The notes: generated by a model not told the origin, from the letters alone. A stretch of 64,000 nt of DNA from DATKRB01 sp036501425 (GCA_036501425.1 DASYAI010000040.1:71095-135094), one strand, 5' to 3'. Counted from the first letter of the stretch, positions 48,113 to 56,795 are shown. Translations and numbers: made by a program.

Positions 48113-49750
48113 ATGAGTGGGAGCCCCCTCCCGCAAGCGGAGCGATCGCTCGAACGCGAGGTCAAGCTCGACGTGGGCGTGGGCTTCTCCGCACCCGACC
48201 TGACCGGGGTCGTCGAGGGAGTCACGGTAGTGGCCCGACCGCTCGCCCGCCTGGCGGCGACCTACTACGACACGCCCGACCTCCGGCTCCTTCGCCGCGG
48301 CATGACGCTCCGCCACCGCCGGGACCGGGTGGCCGGTGGGGAGGACCTCTGGACCCTCAAGTTGCCCTCCCGCACCGGGCACGCCGCCCTCAGCCGGGAC
48401 GAGCACTCGTGGGCGGGCGATCAGGACGACGTCCCGGCGGCAGCCCGGGCGGCCGTCCTCGCCGTGGTGCGCCACGCCGGGCTCGCCCCCGTCGCCGACC
48501 TGGTCACCACCCGCCGCCGCGTCGAGCTGATGGTCGACCCGGGCGGGCGGCTGGTGGAGGTCGACGACGACCTCGTCTCGGTGGTGAGCGGGGTTCGTCA
48601 GGGCCTGCGCTTCCGCGAGGTCGAGATCGAGCTGGGTGACGAGACGGGAGCCGACGCGGCGCTCGAGGCCGTGGTGGCCGCCTTCGTCCAGGCGGGCGCC
48701 GCCCGGGGCACCCCGTACCCGAAGGTGCAGCATGCCCTGGGTCTCGGGGCGCTCGCCTCGTTCGACGTGGCCCCGGCCGGGCCGGCCTCGACGATGGGAG
48801 ACCTTGCCCGGGCCGTGCTGGTCGCCGGGCTGGATCGGATCCTCGACCACGACCACGGGATCCGGACCGGCGACCCGGACCCCGAATACGTCCACCAGGT
48901 CCGGGTGGCCACCCGCCGCCTGCGCTCCGATCTCCTCACCCTGCGTGGGGCACTCGACCCCGGCTGGGTGGAGCGGCGCCGCTCCGAGCTGCGTTGGCTG
49001 GGGGAGGGCCTCGGCAAGGTGCGCGACCTCGACGTGCTCGGTGCCGGGCTCCGGGATCGGCGCCTTGCGGCCGAGCCCCTCGACGTCGAGGGCCACGACG
49101 AGCTCCTCGGGCTCCTCGAGGCCGATCGCCAGCGGGCCTGGTCGGCCCTGGTCGAGACGCTCCAGAGCGAGCCGTACCTCGATCTTCTCGACGAGCTGGC
49201 GGCGGCGGTCGGCGAGCTTCCGGCGCCGGGCGCCGACGGCGCGGCCCCGGCGATCGATCCGGCCACCCCGGCGGCCGAGGTCCTGCCGGGGCTCCTGGGC
49301 GAGCGGTGGCGAAAGCTGCGTCGCTCGGTGCGACAGGCGACGGCGCAGCCGACCGACGACCGCCTCCACCGGGTGCGGATCCGGGCGAAACAGCTCCGCT
49401 ACGCCGCCGAGGCCGCCGAGCCGGTCCTCGGCCCCCGCGCCCGGCGCCTGGCCGAGGCCGCCGCCGCGCTGCAGACGGAGCTCGGGGAGCTGCACGACAC
49501 CGTGACCGCCGAGGCTTGGCTCCGGCGAGCCCCACGGCGCTCCAGCGCCGAGGGCGCCTTCGTGGCCGGCCAGTTGAGCGCGATCGAGCAGGCCCGGCGG
49601 AACCAGCTCCGGGCCACCTGGCACGACGCGTGGCGGGCCGCCCGCCGGCAGGCCAGGCGGGCAGAGGAGGCGACGGTGCTGCGGCCACCAGGCAGCCCGG
49701 TCCCGCGCCCCGGGGAGCCAGGGGAGCCAGGATGGTTGGCCGAGCCATGA
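48113..49750 (+). CDS. CYTH-CHAD domain protein
   Basis: 545 residues. The N-terminal CYTH (triphosphate tunnel) domain starts with the ExExK motif as EREVKLDV and continues with TYYDTPDLRLLRRGMTLRHRR. The C-terminal CHAD domain (from about 225) has the conserved His/Arg clusters VHQVRVATRRLRSDLLTLR, GEGLGKVRDLDVL and LHRVRIRAKQLRYAAE. CHAD domains bind polyphosphate granules, and CYTH domains bind or hydrolyse triphosphates or short polyphosphate. ATG 48113; a 15-bp duplication (48039-48068) lies in the leader. The stop overlaps the next ATG as ATGA, coupling it to an ABC transporter. Confidence 0.92.
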   Translation: MSGSPLPQAERSLEREVKLDVGVGFSAPDLTGVVEGVTVVARPLARLAATYYDTPDLRLLRRGMTLRHRRDRVAGGEDLWTLKLPSRTGHAALSRDEHSWAGDQDDVPAAARAAVLAVVRHAGLAPVADLVTTRRRVELMVDPGGRLVEVDDDLVSVVSGVRQGLRFREVEIELGDETGADAALEAVVAAFVQAGAARGTPYPKVQHALGLGALASFDVAPAGPASTMGDLARAVLVAGLDRILDHDHGIRTGDPDPEYVHQVRVATRRLRSDLLTLRGALDPGWVERRRSELRWLGEGLGKVRDLDVLGAGLRDRRLAAEPLDVEGHDELLGLLEADRQRAWSALVETLQSEPYLDLLDELAAAVGELPAPGADGAAPAIDPATPAAEVLPGLLGERWRKLRRSVRQATAQPTDDRLHRVRIRAKQLRYAAEAAEPVLGPRARRLAEAAAALQTELGELHDTVTAEAWLRRAPRRSSAEGAFVAGQLSAIEQARRNQLRATWHDAWRAARRQARRAEEATVLRPPGSPVPRPGEPGEPGWLAEP

Positions 49751-50664
49751 TCGAAGCTCGCTCGCTCACCAAGCGCTACGGGAGCACGGTCGCCGTCGAC
49801 GACCTGAGCTTCTCGGTCCGGCCCGGACGGGTCACCGGGTTCCTCGGCCCCAACGGGGCGGGCAAGACCACAACGATGCGGATGATCCTGGGCCTCGACG
49901 CCCCCACCCAAGGCTCGGTGACGATCGGGGGACGGCGCTACCGCGACGTGCGGGTCCCGATGCACGAGGTGGGCGCCCTGCTCGACGCCAAGGCCGTCCA
50001 CGGGGGGAGGACGGCCTACGCCCACCTGCTGAGCCTCGCCCAGAGCAACGGCATCGGTCGGCGGCGGGTCGAGGAGGTCCTCGACCTGGTCGGCCTCCAG
50101 AGCGTCGCCCGGCGGCGGGTCGCCGGCTTCTCCCTCGGCATGGGCCAGCGGCTCGGGATCGCCGCCGCCCTGCTGGGTGATCCGGCCGTGCTGATGTTCG
50201 ACGAACCGGTCAACGGGTTGGACCCCGAGGGGATCGTGTGGGTCCGCAACCTGATGCGCTCCCTGGCGAGCCAGGGTCGGACGGTGTTCGTCTCGAGCCA
50301 TCTGATGAGCGAGATGGCGCTGACGGCGGACCACCTGGTGGTGATCGGCAAGGGTCGGCTCATCGCCGACATGACCGTCGAAGAGGTCGTCCGCTCGAGC
50401 TCGCAGCGCTCGGTCCTGGTCCGCAGCCCCGAGGCGCCCCGGCTGGCCCAGCTGCTCCGGGCGGCCCAAGCATCGGTCGTCTTCGAAGACACTGTGACCC
50501 TGACCGTGAGCGGGCTCGACAACCCGGCGATCGGCCAGCTCGCCGCCGCCAACGGCGTCGTCCTCTACGAGCTCACGCCCCAGCACGCGTCGCTCGAGGA
50601 GGCGTTCATGGAGCTGACCGGATCGAGCACGGAGTTCCACGGCTCCTCGGAGCTCGCCCGATGA
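49747..50664 (+). CDS. ABC transporter ATP-binding protein
   Basis: 305 residues. Walker A GPNGAGKTTT, signature FSLGMGQRLGIA, Walker B VLMFDEPVNGLD and H-loop VSSHLMSE are intact. The C-terminal 80 residues (VLVRSPEAPRLAQLLRAA... LEEAFMELTG) match the regulatory domain of CcmA/NatA-type drug or lantibiotic exporters. ATG 49747 overlaps the CYTH-CHAD stop; an ATG 15 bases earlier is possible. It forms an exporter with the next gene. The substrate is unknown. Confidence 0.93.
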   Translation: MIEARSLTKRYGSTVAVDDLSFSVRPGRVTGFLGPNGAGKTTTMRMILGLDAPTQGSVTIGGRRYRDVRVPMHEVGALLDAKAVHGGRTAYAHLLSLAQSNGIGRRRVEEVLDLVGLQSVARRRVAGFSLGMGQRLGIAAALLGDPAVLMFDEPVNGLDPEGIVWVRNLMRSLASQGRTVFVSSHLMSEMALTADHLVVIGKGRLIADMTVEEVVRSSSQRSVLVRSPEAPRLAQLLRAAQASVVFEDTVTLTVSGLDNPAIGQLAAANGVVLYELTPQHASLEEAFMELTGSSTEFHGSSELAR

Positions 50665-51479
50665 CGGTCGCCGCGGCAGCCCCCGCCACCGCCCGCCCCA
50701 GCGGCCCCACGTTCCTCCACGTCGTGCGATCGGAGTGGACGAAGCTCTGGAGCCTCCGCTCGACGCCATTGGCCCTGCTCATCGCCACGGTGCTCGGAGT
50801 CGGGCTCGGCGCGGCGATCAGCGCCGCGACGGGGAGCCACTACGCCCACGCCGACCTGCAGACCAAGCTGACCTGGGACCCGACGTCCAACAGCCTCGAC
50901 GGGCTGGGGATCGCCCAGCTGGCCATTGTCATCCTGGGCATCGTGGTGGTGAGCGGCGAGTACTCCAGCGGCGCCATCCGCACCACCTTGACCGCGGTCC
51001 CGCACCGGGCCCGGGTGCTGGCGGCCAAGGCCCTCGTCTACACGGCAGTTGCGCTGGTGCTGAGCGAGATCCTGGCCTTCGTGGCCTTCCTCCTCGGGCA
51101 GCAGATCATCAGCGGCCACGCGCCGGACGCCACCCTTGCCGACCCGACCGTCTTGCGAGCCGTCGTCGGTGCCGGCCTCTACCTGGCCGCGCTGGCGCTG
51201 CTCGGGGTGGCAGTCGGCGCCCTGCTGCGCCATTCGGCCGCCGCCATCGCCAGCGTCGTCGCCATCCTCTTCGTGCTGCCGGGGATCGGGCAGGCCCTGC
51301 CGGCATCGTGGCGCCACCCGATCGAGAAGTACTGGCCCACCCAGGCCGGTAACCAGGTCCTGCAGGTGTACCACGATCCCAACGCCCTGCGCCCGTGGCC
51401 GGGCTTCCTGCTGCTGTGCCTCTTCGTCGCCGTCGTCCTGGCCATCGCCTTCGTGCTGCTCGAACGACGCGACGTCTGA
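50661..51479 (+). CDS. ABC-2 type transporter permease
   Basis: A 272-residue membrane protein of the ABC-2 group with six hydrophobic segments. It begins with VVRSEWTKLWSLRSTPLALL, the usual coupling helix entry, and has VVSGEYSSGAIRTTLTAVPHRARVLAAK, the conserved cytosolic loop. Its ATG overlaps the ATPase stop as ATGA. The pair resembles uncharacterised Streptomyces-type efflux systems. Confidence 0.92.
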   Translation: MTVAAAAPATARPSGPTFLHVVRSEWTKLWSLRSTPLALLIATVLGVGLGAAISAATGSHYAHADLQTKLTWDPTSNSLDGLGIAQLAIVILGIVVVSGEYSSGAIRTTLTAVPHRARVLAAKALVYTAVALVLSEILAFVAFLLGQQIISGHAPDATLADPTVLRAVVGAGLYLAALALLGVAVGALLRHSAAAIASVVAILFVLPGIGQALPASWRHPIEKYWPTQAGNQVLQVYHDPNALRPWPGFLLLCLFVAVVLAIAFVLLERRDV

Positions 51480-51886
51480 AGATCACCGAACCACATCGAG
51501 GTGATTCGTGGATCCGGCGGACGGCCCCGCCGGACGACAACGATGTAGTTCGGCGATCGGGCCGCCACGCCGGGGCGCCCGCCGAATCCTCGCTCCGGCC
51601 GACTCGAGCACTGACCCGCCGGTGACCAGGTCGTCTGTGGACCATCCGCGCGGATCAGGGCCACCTCGCGCCGGCACGACCAGGCGCACGGGCCAGCGGG
51701 TGGCCCAGGTGCCTACCCTCCCAAGCCGCCGATAATGCACATTATGTCAAGTACAAGCCGTACGCTGCGCCGAGCCGGTCCCTGGCCCACGGGCCACCGC
51801 CGCCGTCCCGGTCCCCGATCGGCGAGTCTCGGGTCGCCGGCACTCCTTCTGCGGTGTCGACCCGGACGGGGTCGTCGGTCTCGTCG
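51480..51886. other. 407-bp convergent intergenic region
   Basis: No credible gene: frames on both strands are Arg/Pro-rich and lack ribosome binding sites. After the permease stop a 6-bp dyad (ATCACC 51482-51487, GGTGAT 51500-51505) could be a weak terminator without a T-run. A conspicuous AT-rich island with a palindrome is at 51732-51745. Confidence 0.55.
51732..51745. promoter_or_regulatory. AT-rich palindrome in GC-rich DNA
   Basis: ATAATG-CA-CATTAT, perfect 6-bp arms with a 2-bp centre, followed by GTCAAGTAC. Read on the minus strand, TTGACA lies next to it. No gene starts nearby in a suitable direction. Confidence 0.4.
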
Positions 51887-52237
51887 TCAATCCGGTTCGC
51901 CTCGCTGGATCGCCTCGGCCAGGCGCTTGATCCGCTGCAGCCGGGCGTCCCACGCCGACCCGACCGACGACAGCTGGGCCACCACCCGCGAGAGCTGGGC
52001 GTCGTCCACCCGGTAGCGCTTCTCCCGACCCGCCGCCGTCGCCCGGACCAACCCGACCCGGTCGAGGACGCCGAGATGCTTGGCCACCGCCTGCCGGGTG
52101 ATCGGCAGCTGGCGACCCAGGCTGGTCGCAGTGCCGCCTCCCTCGACCAGCAGCAGATCGAGCATTCGGCGCCGGGTCGGGTCGCCGACCGCCGACCACA
52201 GGTCGTCGTCGACCGCAGGGTCGAGCGCAGTGCTCAT
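51887..52237 (-). CDS. ArsR family regulator paired with an SRPBCC protein
   Basis: A 116-residue winged-helix protein: LWSAVGDPTRRRMLDLLL, TATSLGRQLPITRQAVAKHLGVLDRVGLV and GREKRYRVDD. It has no cysteine metal site, so it belongs to the non-metal ArsR group normally encoded with AHSA1/SRPBCC proteins. ATG 52237 overlaps the stop of that partner gene as ATGA. The likely operators are upstream of the partner gene. Confidence 0.9.
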   Translation of the reverse strand: MSTALDPAVDDDLWSAVGDPTRRRMLDLLLVEGGGTATSLGRQLPITRQAVAKHLGVLDRVGLVRATAAGREKRYRVDDAQLSRVVAQLSSVGSAWDARLQRIKRLAEAIQRGEPD

Positions 52238-52695
52238 GGGCGTGTCTGGAGGGTCGCGACGTACGGGGCGAGCCGGGGCAGGTAGAAGTCCCAGCCGGTG
52301 ACGTGCTGGCGGTACTGCTGCTCGAGGACGGCCAGCTCCCAGCCCATCTCGTAGAACCCGGTCTCGGTCATTTTGACCAGCGTCCCGCTGCCCGAGGCGC
52401 TCAGGTCGAAGGTGACCAGCAGCGAGTTGTCCGCCGTCGCCATCGCACCGGCCGGGTGGGCCCAGCGAAACGAGAACATCGTGGGCGGTCGCGCCTCGAC
52501 GACCGTGAACGGCACCACGGTCCCGCCGGCCTCGCGGTCGCCGAACACGATCTCGCCCGCCGACCCGGGCGTCGGCTCGTATCGGGCGTCGTCGGGCCAC
52601 CACGCCTTCAGATGGGCCGGGCTGCTCACCACCTCGAAGACGATCTCGGGCGTCGCCTCGATGTAGGTCTCCCGCTCCACCGTTCCGAACTCCAT
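52234..52695 (-). CDS. SRPBCC (AHSA1-like) domain protein
   Basis: A 153-residue single START/AHA1-type domain: TYIEATPEIVFEVVSSPAHLKAWWPDDARYEP, then the central strands FTVVEARPPTMFSFRWAHP, and ends with the long helix EMGWELAVLEQQYRQHVTGWDFYLPRL. Such proteins bind hydrophobic ligands; here it probably senses or handles a ligand for the coupled ArsR regulator. GGGAGGCGAC precedes the ATG at 52695. It is the first gene of the two-gene operon. Confidence 0.9.
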   Translation of the reverse strand: MEFGTVERETYIEATPEIVFEVVSSPAHLKAWWPDDARYEPTPGSAGEIVFGDREAGGTVVPFTVVEARPPTMFSFRWAHPAGAMATADNSLLVTFDLSASGSGTLVKMTETGFYEMGWELAVLEQQYRQHVTGWDFYLPRLAPYVATLQTRP

Positions 52696-52714
52696 GTCGC
52701 CTCCCGCAATGTTT

Positions 52715-52766
52715 GGTTGCGCGCCAACCTAGCCCGATCGCCGGAGAAATGCAACCATTCGTTGCA
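52715..52766. promoter_or_regulatory. Two palindromic operators of the SRPBCC-ArsR operon
   Basis: GGTTG-CGCGC-CAACC at 52715-52729 and TGCAAC-CATTC-GTTGCA at 52750-52766 are perfect inverted repeats. They share the half-site GTTG(C), and their centres are 36 bp apart. They lie 20-71 bp upstream of the SRPBCC start, the expected place for autorepression by the ArsR protein. The right site may also affect the divergent mannosyltransferase gene. Confidence 0.65.
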
Positions 52767-52837
52767 TATCTTCGGCGGCAGGGCAACCGTTGGACGGGCG
52801 ATCCGATCAATCGCCTGGTCCGAGGTACCGTGCTTCG

Positions 52838-54466
52838 ATGAGCCGGCCCATCGATCCGGGCACCTTCGGCCGCCCGCAGCTGCGGCGGGCCGCCCTCGTC
52901 GGGCTGGGCGCCGGCGTCGCCGTGGTCGTCGGAGCCGAGCTGGGTGGCCGGGCCTTCGTCTCCGAGCTGCCCGGCGCCTGGTTCTTCGGCACGCCCGGTG
53001 GCCCGCTGGGCTCGGTGGGGGCCCATAGCGCCCCGCCCGCCCTCGCGCTCCTGCTGGTGTTCGGCGGCCTGATCGTCATGACCCGCAACTGGGTGGCCGT
53101 CCTGCGCGGGCTGCGGCGGTCACCGGGGACACCGGTGCGCCTCGTGGTCGGCGTGCTGGCCCTGTGGATCGTGCCGCTCGTGGTGGCCCCGCCGCTGTTC
53201 AGCCGGGATGCCTACAGCTACGCCGGCCAGGGCGAGCTGGTCAGCCACCACATCAACCCCTACCAATACGGCACCGGGGTACTCGGGGCCACGCCGTTCA
53301 ACGTCCTGGGCGGCCCGGTGTGGAGCAACTCGCCCTCCCCCTACGGGCCGGTCTTCCTGTCGGTAGACGGGGCGGTCACCGGCCTCACCGGCCACGAGGA
53401 GCTGGCCGACCTGGTGGCCCTGCGGGCCCTGGCCCTGGGCGGTCTCGCCCTCATCGCCCTGGCCATCCCCACCCTCGCCCGGGCGGCCCGCAAGGACCCG
53501 GCCGAGGCCGTCGTCCTCGGTGCGGGCAGCCCCTTGGTCCTCACCGCCCTCGTCGGTGGCATGCACAACGACGCGCTCATGGTCGGCCTGATGGTGGCCG
53601 GGCTGGCGGTGGCCCGACGCTACGGCCCGGTTCGGGGCATCGTGCTGTGCGCCCTGGCGGCGGGGGTGAAGTCGCCCGCACTGCTGGCGGTCGGGGTGAT
53701 CGGCTGGACGTGGCCCCCCGCCGGCGCATCGCTGCTGGCGCGCGCCGGTCGGGCGCTGGGCGCCCTGGGCATCGCCGCGGCCGTGCTGGGCGCGGCATCG
53801 GCGTTCACCCGGTTGGGCTGGGGCTGGACCCGGACGATCGGCACGGCCGACCAGGTGTCGACCGGGGTGACCCCCCTCTCGAGCGTCGCCCACCTCATCA
53901 GCGGTGCCTGCTCGCTGGTCGGCATTTCGGTCGGCTTCGACGCCGTGCGGTCGGGGGTGGACGTGGCGGGCTTGCTGGTCGCGGCGGCGGCGTGCGCCTG
54001 GCTGGTCTCCCGCTCGGCCCGGCTCGGCCCGGTCCGCACCATCGGGCTGGCGCTGCTGGTCGTGGCCCTCTTCAGCCCGATCCTGTGGGCGTGGTACCTC
54101 AGCTGGGGTCTCGTGACCCTCGCCGCGGTGGCCACCGGCCGGTTGCGCCAGGTGCTCATCGCGCTGGCCGCCCTGTGGACCTTCATCGGGGCCAGCGCGG
54201 TCGACGGCATCTTCGACGACGTCGTGCACCTCGGAGCCCTGTCGGTCGTGCTGCTCGCCCTCGGGCTGGCGGGTTGCATCTACTTGCCCATCGGTCAGGA
54301 CCGAGGGCCGGCCCCGTCGGTCCTGCTCATCGCCGGACGCCGGGTGGCCTCGCTCGGCGGGCGCCGGCGGATCACATCCACGGGGCAGGAGCCCGACCCG
54401 GGCCGCGGCTCGTCCCGGGGCACCGCCGCCCTGCCCGAGGCCTCGGTCGGACTGGAGCGCTCCTGA
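52838..54466 (+). CDS. Polyprenol-phosphate-mannose-dependent mannosyltransferase (MptB-like)
   Basis: A 542-residue GT-C glycosyltransferase with about twelve transmembrane segments. The catalytic-loop motif FSRDAYSYAGQGEL holds the conserved Asp, and NPYQYG and SNSPSPYGPVFLSVD follow. VGGMHNDALMVGLMVAGLA is the later conserved loop. MptA/MptB-type enzymes add alpha-1,6-mannose to lipomannan-type lipoglycans using a lipid-linked donor at the outer membrane face. ATG 52838 with GAGG upstream; a frame extension to 52790 is rejected as it covers promoter sequence. Exact glycan unknown. Confidence 0.85.
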   Translation: MSRPIDPGTFGRPQLRRAALVGLGAGVAVVVGAELGGRAFVSELPGAWFFGTPGGPLGSVGAHSAPPALALLLVFGGLIVMTRNWVAVLRGLRRSPGTPVRLVVGVLALWIVPLVVAPPLFSRDAYSYAGQGELVSHHINPYQYGTGVLGATPFNVLGGPVWSNSPSPYGPVFLSVDGAVTGLTGHEELADLVALRALALGGLALIALAIPTLARAARKDPAEAVVLGAGSPLVLTALVGGMHNDALMVGLMVAGLAVARRYGPVRGIVLCALAAGVKSPALLAVGVIGWTWPPAGASLLARAGRALGALGIAAAVLGAASAFTRLGWGWTRTIGTADQVSTGVTPLSSVAHLISGACSLVGISVGFDAVRSGVDVAGLLVAAAACAWLVSRSARLGPVRTIGLALLVVALFSPILWAWYLSWGLVTLAAVATGRLRQVLIALAALWTFIGASAVDGIFDDVVHLGALSVVLLALGLAGCIYLPIGQDRGPAPSVLLIAGRRVASLGGRRRITSTGQEPDPGRGSSRGTAALPEASVGLERS

Positions 54467-54469
54467 CCC

Positions 54470-54928
54470 TCAGGATGGGGCGCCCGTTCCCTCCGCCCCG
54501 CCGGTGCCGTCGGGCGCCGTGCCGTCGGGCGCGGTGCGGTCGGGCGCCGTGCCGTCCTGCGCGGTGCCGTCGTGCACCATGGACTCGTACACCGCCAGCA
54601 GGGCGCCCTTCTGGCGGACCGTCAGCCGGGGATCGCTGCGGATGGCCGTCTCGGTCGACGTCCCGCCGGGCGGAGCGTCGTCGTCCACACCGGCCGCCTG
54701 GGCCAGCAGGTCCTCCACCGAGAGGTTCAACGCCCGGGCCAGCGAGGTGATCACCGTGACCGACGGCTGGTGCAGGCCCCGCTCGATCTGACTGAGGTAG
54801 GGGTTCGACACTCGGGTCAGCTCGGCCAGCTGGCGCAGGCTGAGCCGAGCGAGCTGGCGCTGGGTGCGCAGGTAGGCGCCGAACACGCCCCAGTCGCGCC
54901 GGGGCCCTGGTGCCGCTCCGGGGCTCAC
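54470..54928 (-). CDS. XRE family helix-turn-helix regulator
   Basis: 152 residues. The N-terminal HTH is YLRTQRQLARLSLRQLAELT followed by RVSNPYLSQIERGLHQPS, a standard XRE domain. The C terminus is a disordered run of five-residue repeats (DGTAP type) produced by a 15-bp DNA repeat. Start GTG 54928. It is divergent from phaC with a 166-bp gap holding a promoter and a GC-rich inverted repeat, so it probably regulates PHA synthesis. Similar XRE-phaC pairs occur in other actinobacteria. Confidence 0.88.
   Translation of the reverse strand: MSPGAAPGPRRDWGVFGAYLRTQRQLARLSLRQLAELTRVSNPYLSQIERGLHQPSVTVITSLARALNLSVEDLLAQAAGVDDDAPPGGTSTETAIRSDPRLTVRQKGALLAVYESMVHDGTAQDGTAPDRTAPDGTAPDGTGGAEGTGAPS
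54503..54577. repeat. 15-bp coding repeat, five copies
   Basis: Units of GGTGCCGTCGGGCGC and close variants at 54503, 54518, 54533, 54548 and 54563. They code the Asp-Gly-Thr-Ala repeats in the XRE regulator tail. The frame is kept by the unit length. Confidence 0.9.
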
Positions 54929-54993
54929 GGTCCTCGAATGCTACCGGCATCCCCGGCGCCAACCCGCTCCGGAGAGCCCATCGGGGCCGGCCG

Positions 54994-55010
54994 GCCGGCC
55001 GAAGGCCGGC
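54994..55010. promoter_or_regulatory. GC-rich inverted repeat upstream of phaC promoter
   Basis: GCCGGCC-GAA-GGCCGGC is a perfect 7-bp dyad ending six bases before the -35 of the phaC promoter. It could be the XRE operator or an intrinsic hairpin. The surrounding CCGG run makes chance symmetry possible. Confidence 0.4.
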
Positions 55011-55016
55011 AACACG

Positions 55017-55045
55017 TTGACTCCCGGTTGGAACGGGGGTCTAAT
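55017..55045 (+). promoter_or_regulatory. phaC promoter
   Basis: TTGACT (55017-55022), 17-bp spacer, TCTAAT (55040-55045): one mismatch to consensus in each element. The predicted transcription start near 55052 gives a leader of about 43 bases before ATG 55095. Confidence 0.65.
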
Positions 55046-55094
55046 CAAACCACCATCGGTAGCCGGACACGGCGAGAGCTCGAGGTGACGCACG

Positions 55095-56747
55095 ATGCCC
55101 GAAGCGGTGTCCGAGGAGATCGAGGGGCTCGGCGGCGGGGAGATCCTGGCCCGCGCCGACTCCCTCGGCCTCGTCGGCGCGCTGGCCGCGGTCGCCGCCC
55201 GGTCGACCACCGCACCGCGACGCCTTGCCGGGCTGGGGGTGGAGCTGGGCAAGATCCTCGCCGGTCGATCGACGGTCGAGCCCGAGGCGCGCGACTGGCG
55301 GTTCGCCAACCGCGCCTGGAGGGACCATCCCGGCTTCCACCGGCTCGCCCAGTCCTACCTCGCCTGGGAGCGGGTGGTCGACCAGGTGGTGGCCGATGCC
55401 GAGCTGGACTGGCGGACCGACGAGCGGGCACGGTTCGCGTCGCGGCTCGTCACCTCGGCCCTCTCCCCCACCAACTTCTTCCCCCTCAACCCCGAAGCGG
55501 TCGAGCGAGCATGGGAGACCGGCGGCAAGAGCGTGGTGCGCGGCCTGCGCAACCTCGGCCGCGACGTGCGGACCAACCACGGCATCCCCCGCTCGGTGCA
55601 GCCCGGCGCGCTGCGGGTGGGCGAGGAGCTGGCGCTCACCCCCGGCGCGGTGGTGCACCGCAGCGAGGTGTGCGAGCTCATCCAGTACCGGCCGCAGACC
55701 CCGTCGGTCTATGCCCGGCCGGTGGTGCTGATCCCGCCGCAGATCAACAAGTACTACTTCATGGACCTGGCCCCGGGGCGGAGCTTCGTGGAGTTCGCCG
55801 TCCGGCAGGGATTCCAGGTGTTCGTGGTCAGCTGGCGCAACCCGACCTCGTCCGAACGGCAATGGAACCTCGACGTCTACGCGAGAGCGGCGCTCGAGGC
55901 AGTCCGGGTGGCGGCCGAGGTGGCGCGCAGCGCCACGGTGAACTCCATCGCCCTGTGCGCCGGGGGCATCACTGCCGCTGCCCTGCTGGGCCATCTGGCA
56001 GCCGCCGGGGACGCCCTGGTCCACAGCGCCACCTTCGCCGTCACCCTGCTCGACTTCGCCGTGCCCACCATGATCGGCATGTTCGGGTCCGACGCCGTGG
56101 TGCGCAACGCCACCCGGACCTCCGAGCGGACCGGGGTGCTCGAAGGCAGCGCCAGCCGCCTGCTCTTCTCCCTGCTGCGCCCCAACGACCTGGTGTGGAA
56201 TTACTGGGTCAACAACAACCTGCTGGGCGAGGACCCCCCCACCTTCGACGTGCTCACCTGGAACGCCGACAGCACCCGCCTGCCCGCCGCCCTGCACGCC
56301 GACTTCCTCGACATCTTCCACAACGACTCGTTCACCCGTCGCTCGCTCGAGGTGCTCGACACCCCGGTCGACCTCGCCGCGGTCGAGTGCGACAACTTCG
56401 TGGTCGCCGCCCGCAACGACCACCTCACCGCCTGGCGGGCCTGCTACTCGACGACCCAGCTGCTGTCGGGACCGAGCGAGTTCGTGCTCTCCTCGAGCGG
56501 GCACATCCAGAGCCTGGTCAACCCGCCGGGCAACCCCAAGATGACCTACGCGTCGGGGGCTCGTCCCGGTCCCGACCCCGATCAGTGGCTGGCCGATGCC
56601 CACGAGGCCCGCGGGTCGTGGTGGGACGCCTGGGCGGCGTGGGTGGCGCCCCGATCCGGCGACGAGCGTCCGGCACCCGCCGAGCTCGGAGCGCCGGGCT
56701 TCCCGGCCCAGGAGCCGGCGCCCGGCCTCTACGTCCTCGAGTCGTGA
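55095..56747 (+). CDS. phaC: Polyhydroxyalkanoate synthase
   Basis: A 550-residue alpha/beta-hydrolase polymerising 3-hydroxyacyl-CoA into PHA granules. N-terminal segments typical of class I enzymes: RDWRFANRAWRDHPGFHRLAQSYL and PLNPEAVERAWETGG. The lipase-like box is ALCAGG, with the catalytic Cys but Ala in place of the first Gly of GxCxGG. The Asp is in ARNDHLTAW and the His in SSSGHIQSLVNPPGNPK, so the triad is complete. It is followed by an acyl-CoA synthetase and a phasin-like gene. The product chain length cannot be read from the sequence. Confidence 0.93.
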   Translation: MPEAVSEEIEGLGGGEILARADSLGLVGALAAVAARSTTAPRRLAGLGVELGKILAGRSTVEPEARDWRFANRAWRDHPGFHRLAQSYLAWERVVDQVVADAELDWRTDERARFASRLVTSALSPTNFFPLNPEAVERAWETGGKSVVRGLRNLGRDVRTNHGIPRSVQPGALRVGEELALTPGAVVHRSEVCELIQYRPQTPSVYARPVVLIPPQINKYYFMDLAPGRSFVEFAVRQGFQVFVVSWRNPTSSERQWNLDVYARAALEAVRVAAEVARSATVNSIALCAGGITAAALLGHLAAAGDALVHSATFAVTLLDFAVPTMIGMFGSDAVVRNATRTSERTGVLEGSASRLLFSLLRPNDLVWNYWVNNNLLGEDPPTFDVLTWNADSTRLPAALHADFLDIFHNDSFTRRSLEVLDTPVDLAAVECDNFVVAARNDHLTAWRACYSTTQLLSGPSEFVLSSSGHIQSLVNPPGNPKMTYASGARPGPDPDQWLADAHEARGSWWDAWAAWVAPRSGDERPAPAELGAPGFPAQEPAPGLYVLES

Positions 56748-56759
56748 CCCCCTCGCCCC

Positions 56760-56795
56760 CCCGACAGGGCCCGAGCGCCCGACAGGGCCCGAGCT
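56760..56795. repeat. 18-bp tandem duplication after phaC
   Basis: CCCGACAGGGCCCGAGCG (56760-56777) followed by a copy differing in the last base (56778-56795). It occupies most of the 70-bp gap to the acyl-CoA synthetase gene. Confidence 0.85.
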
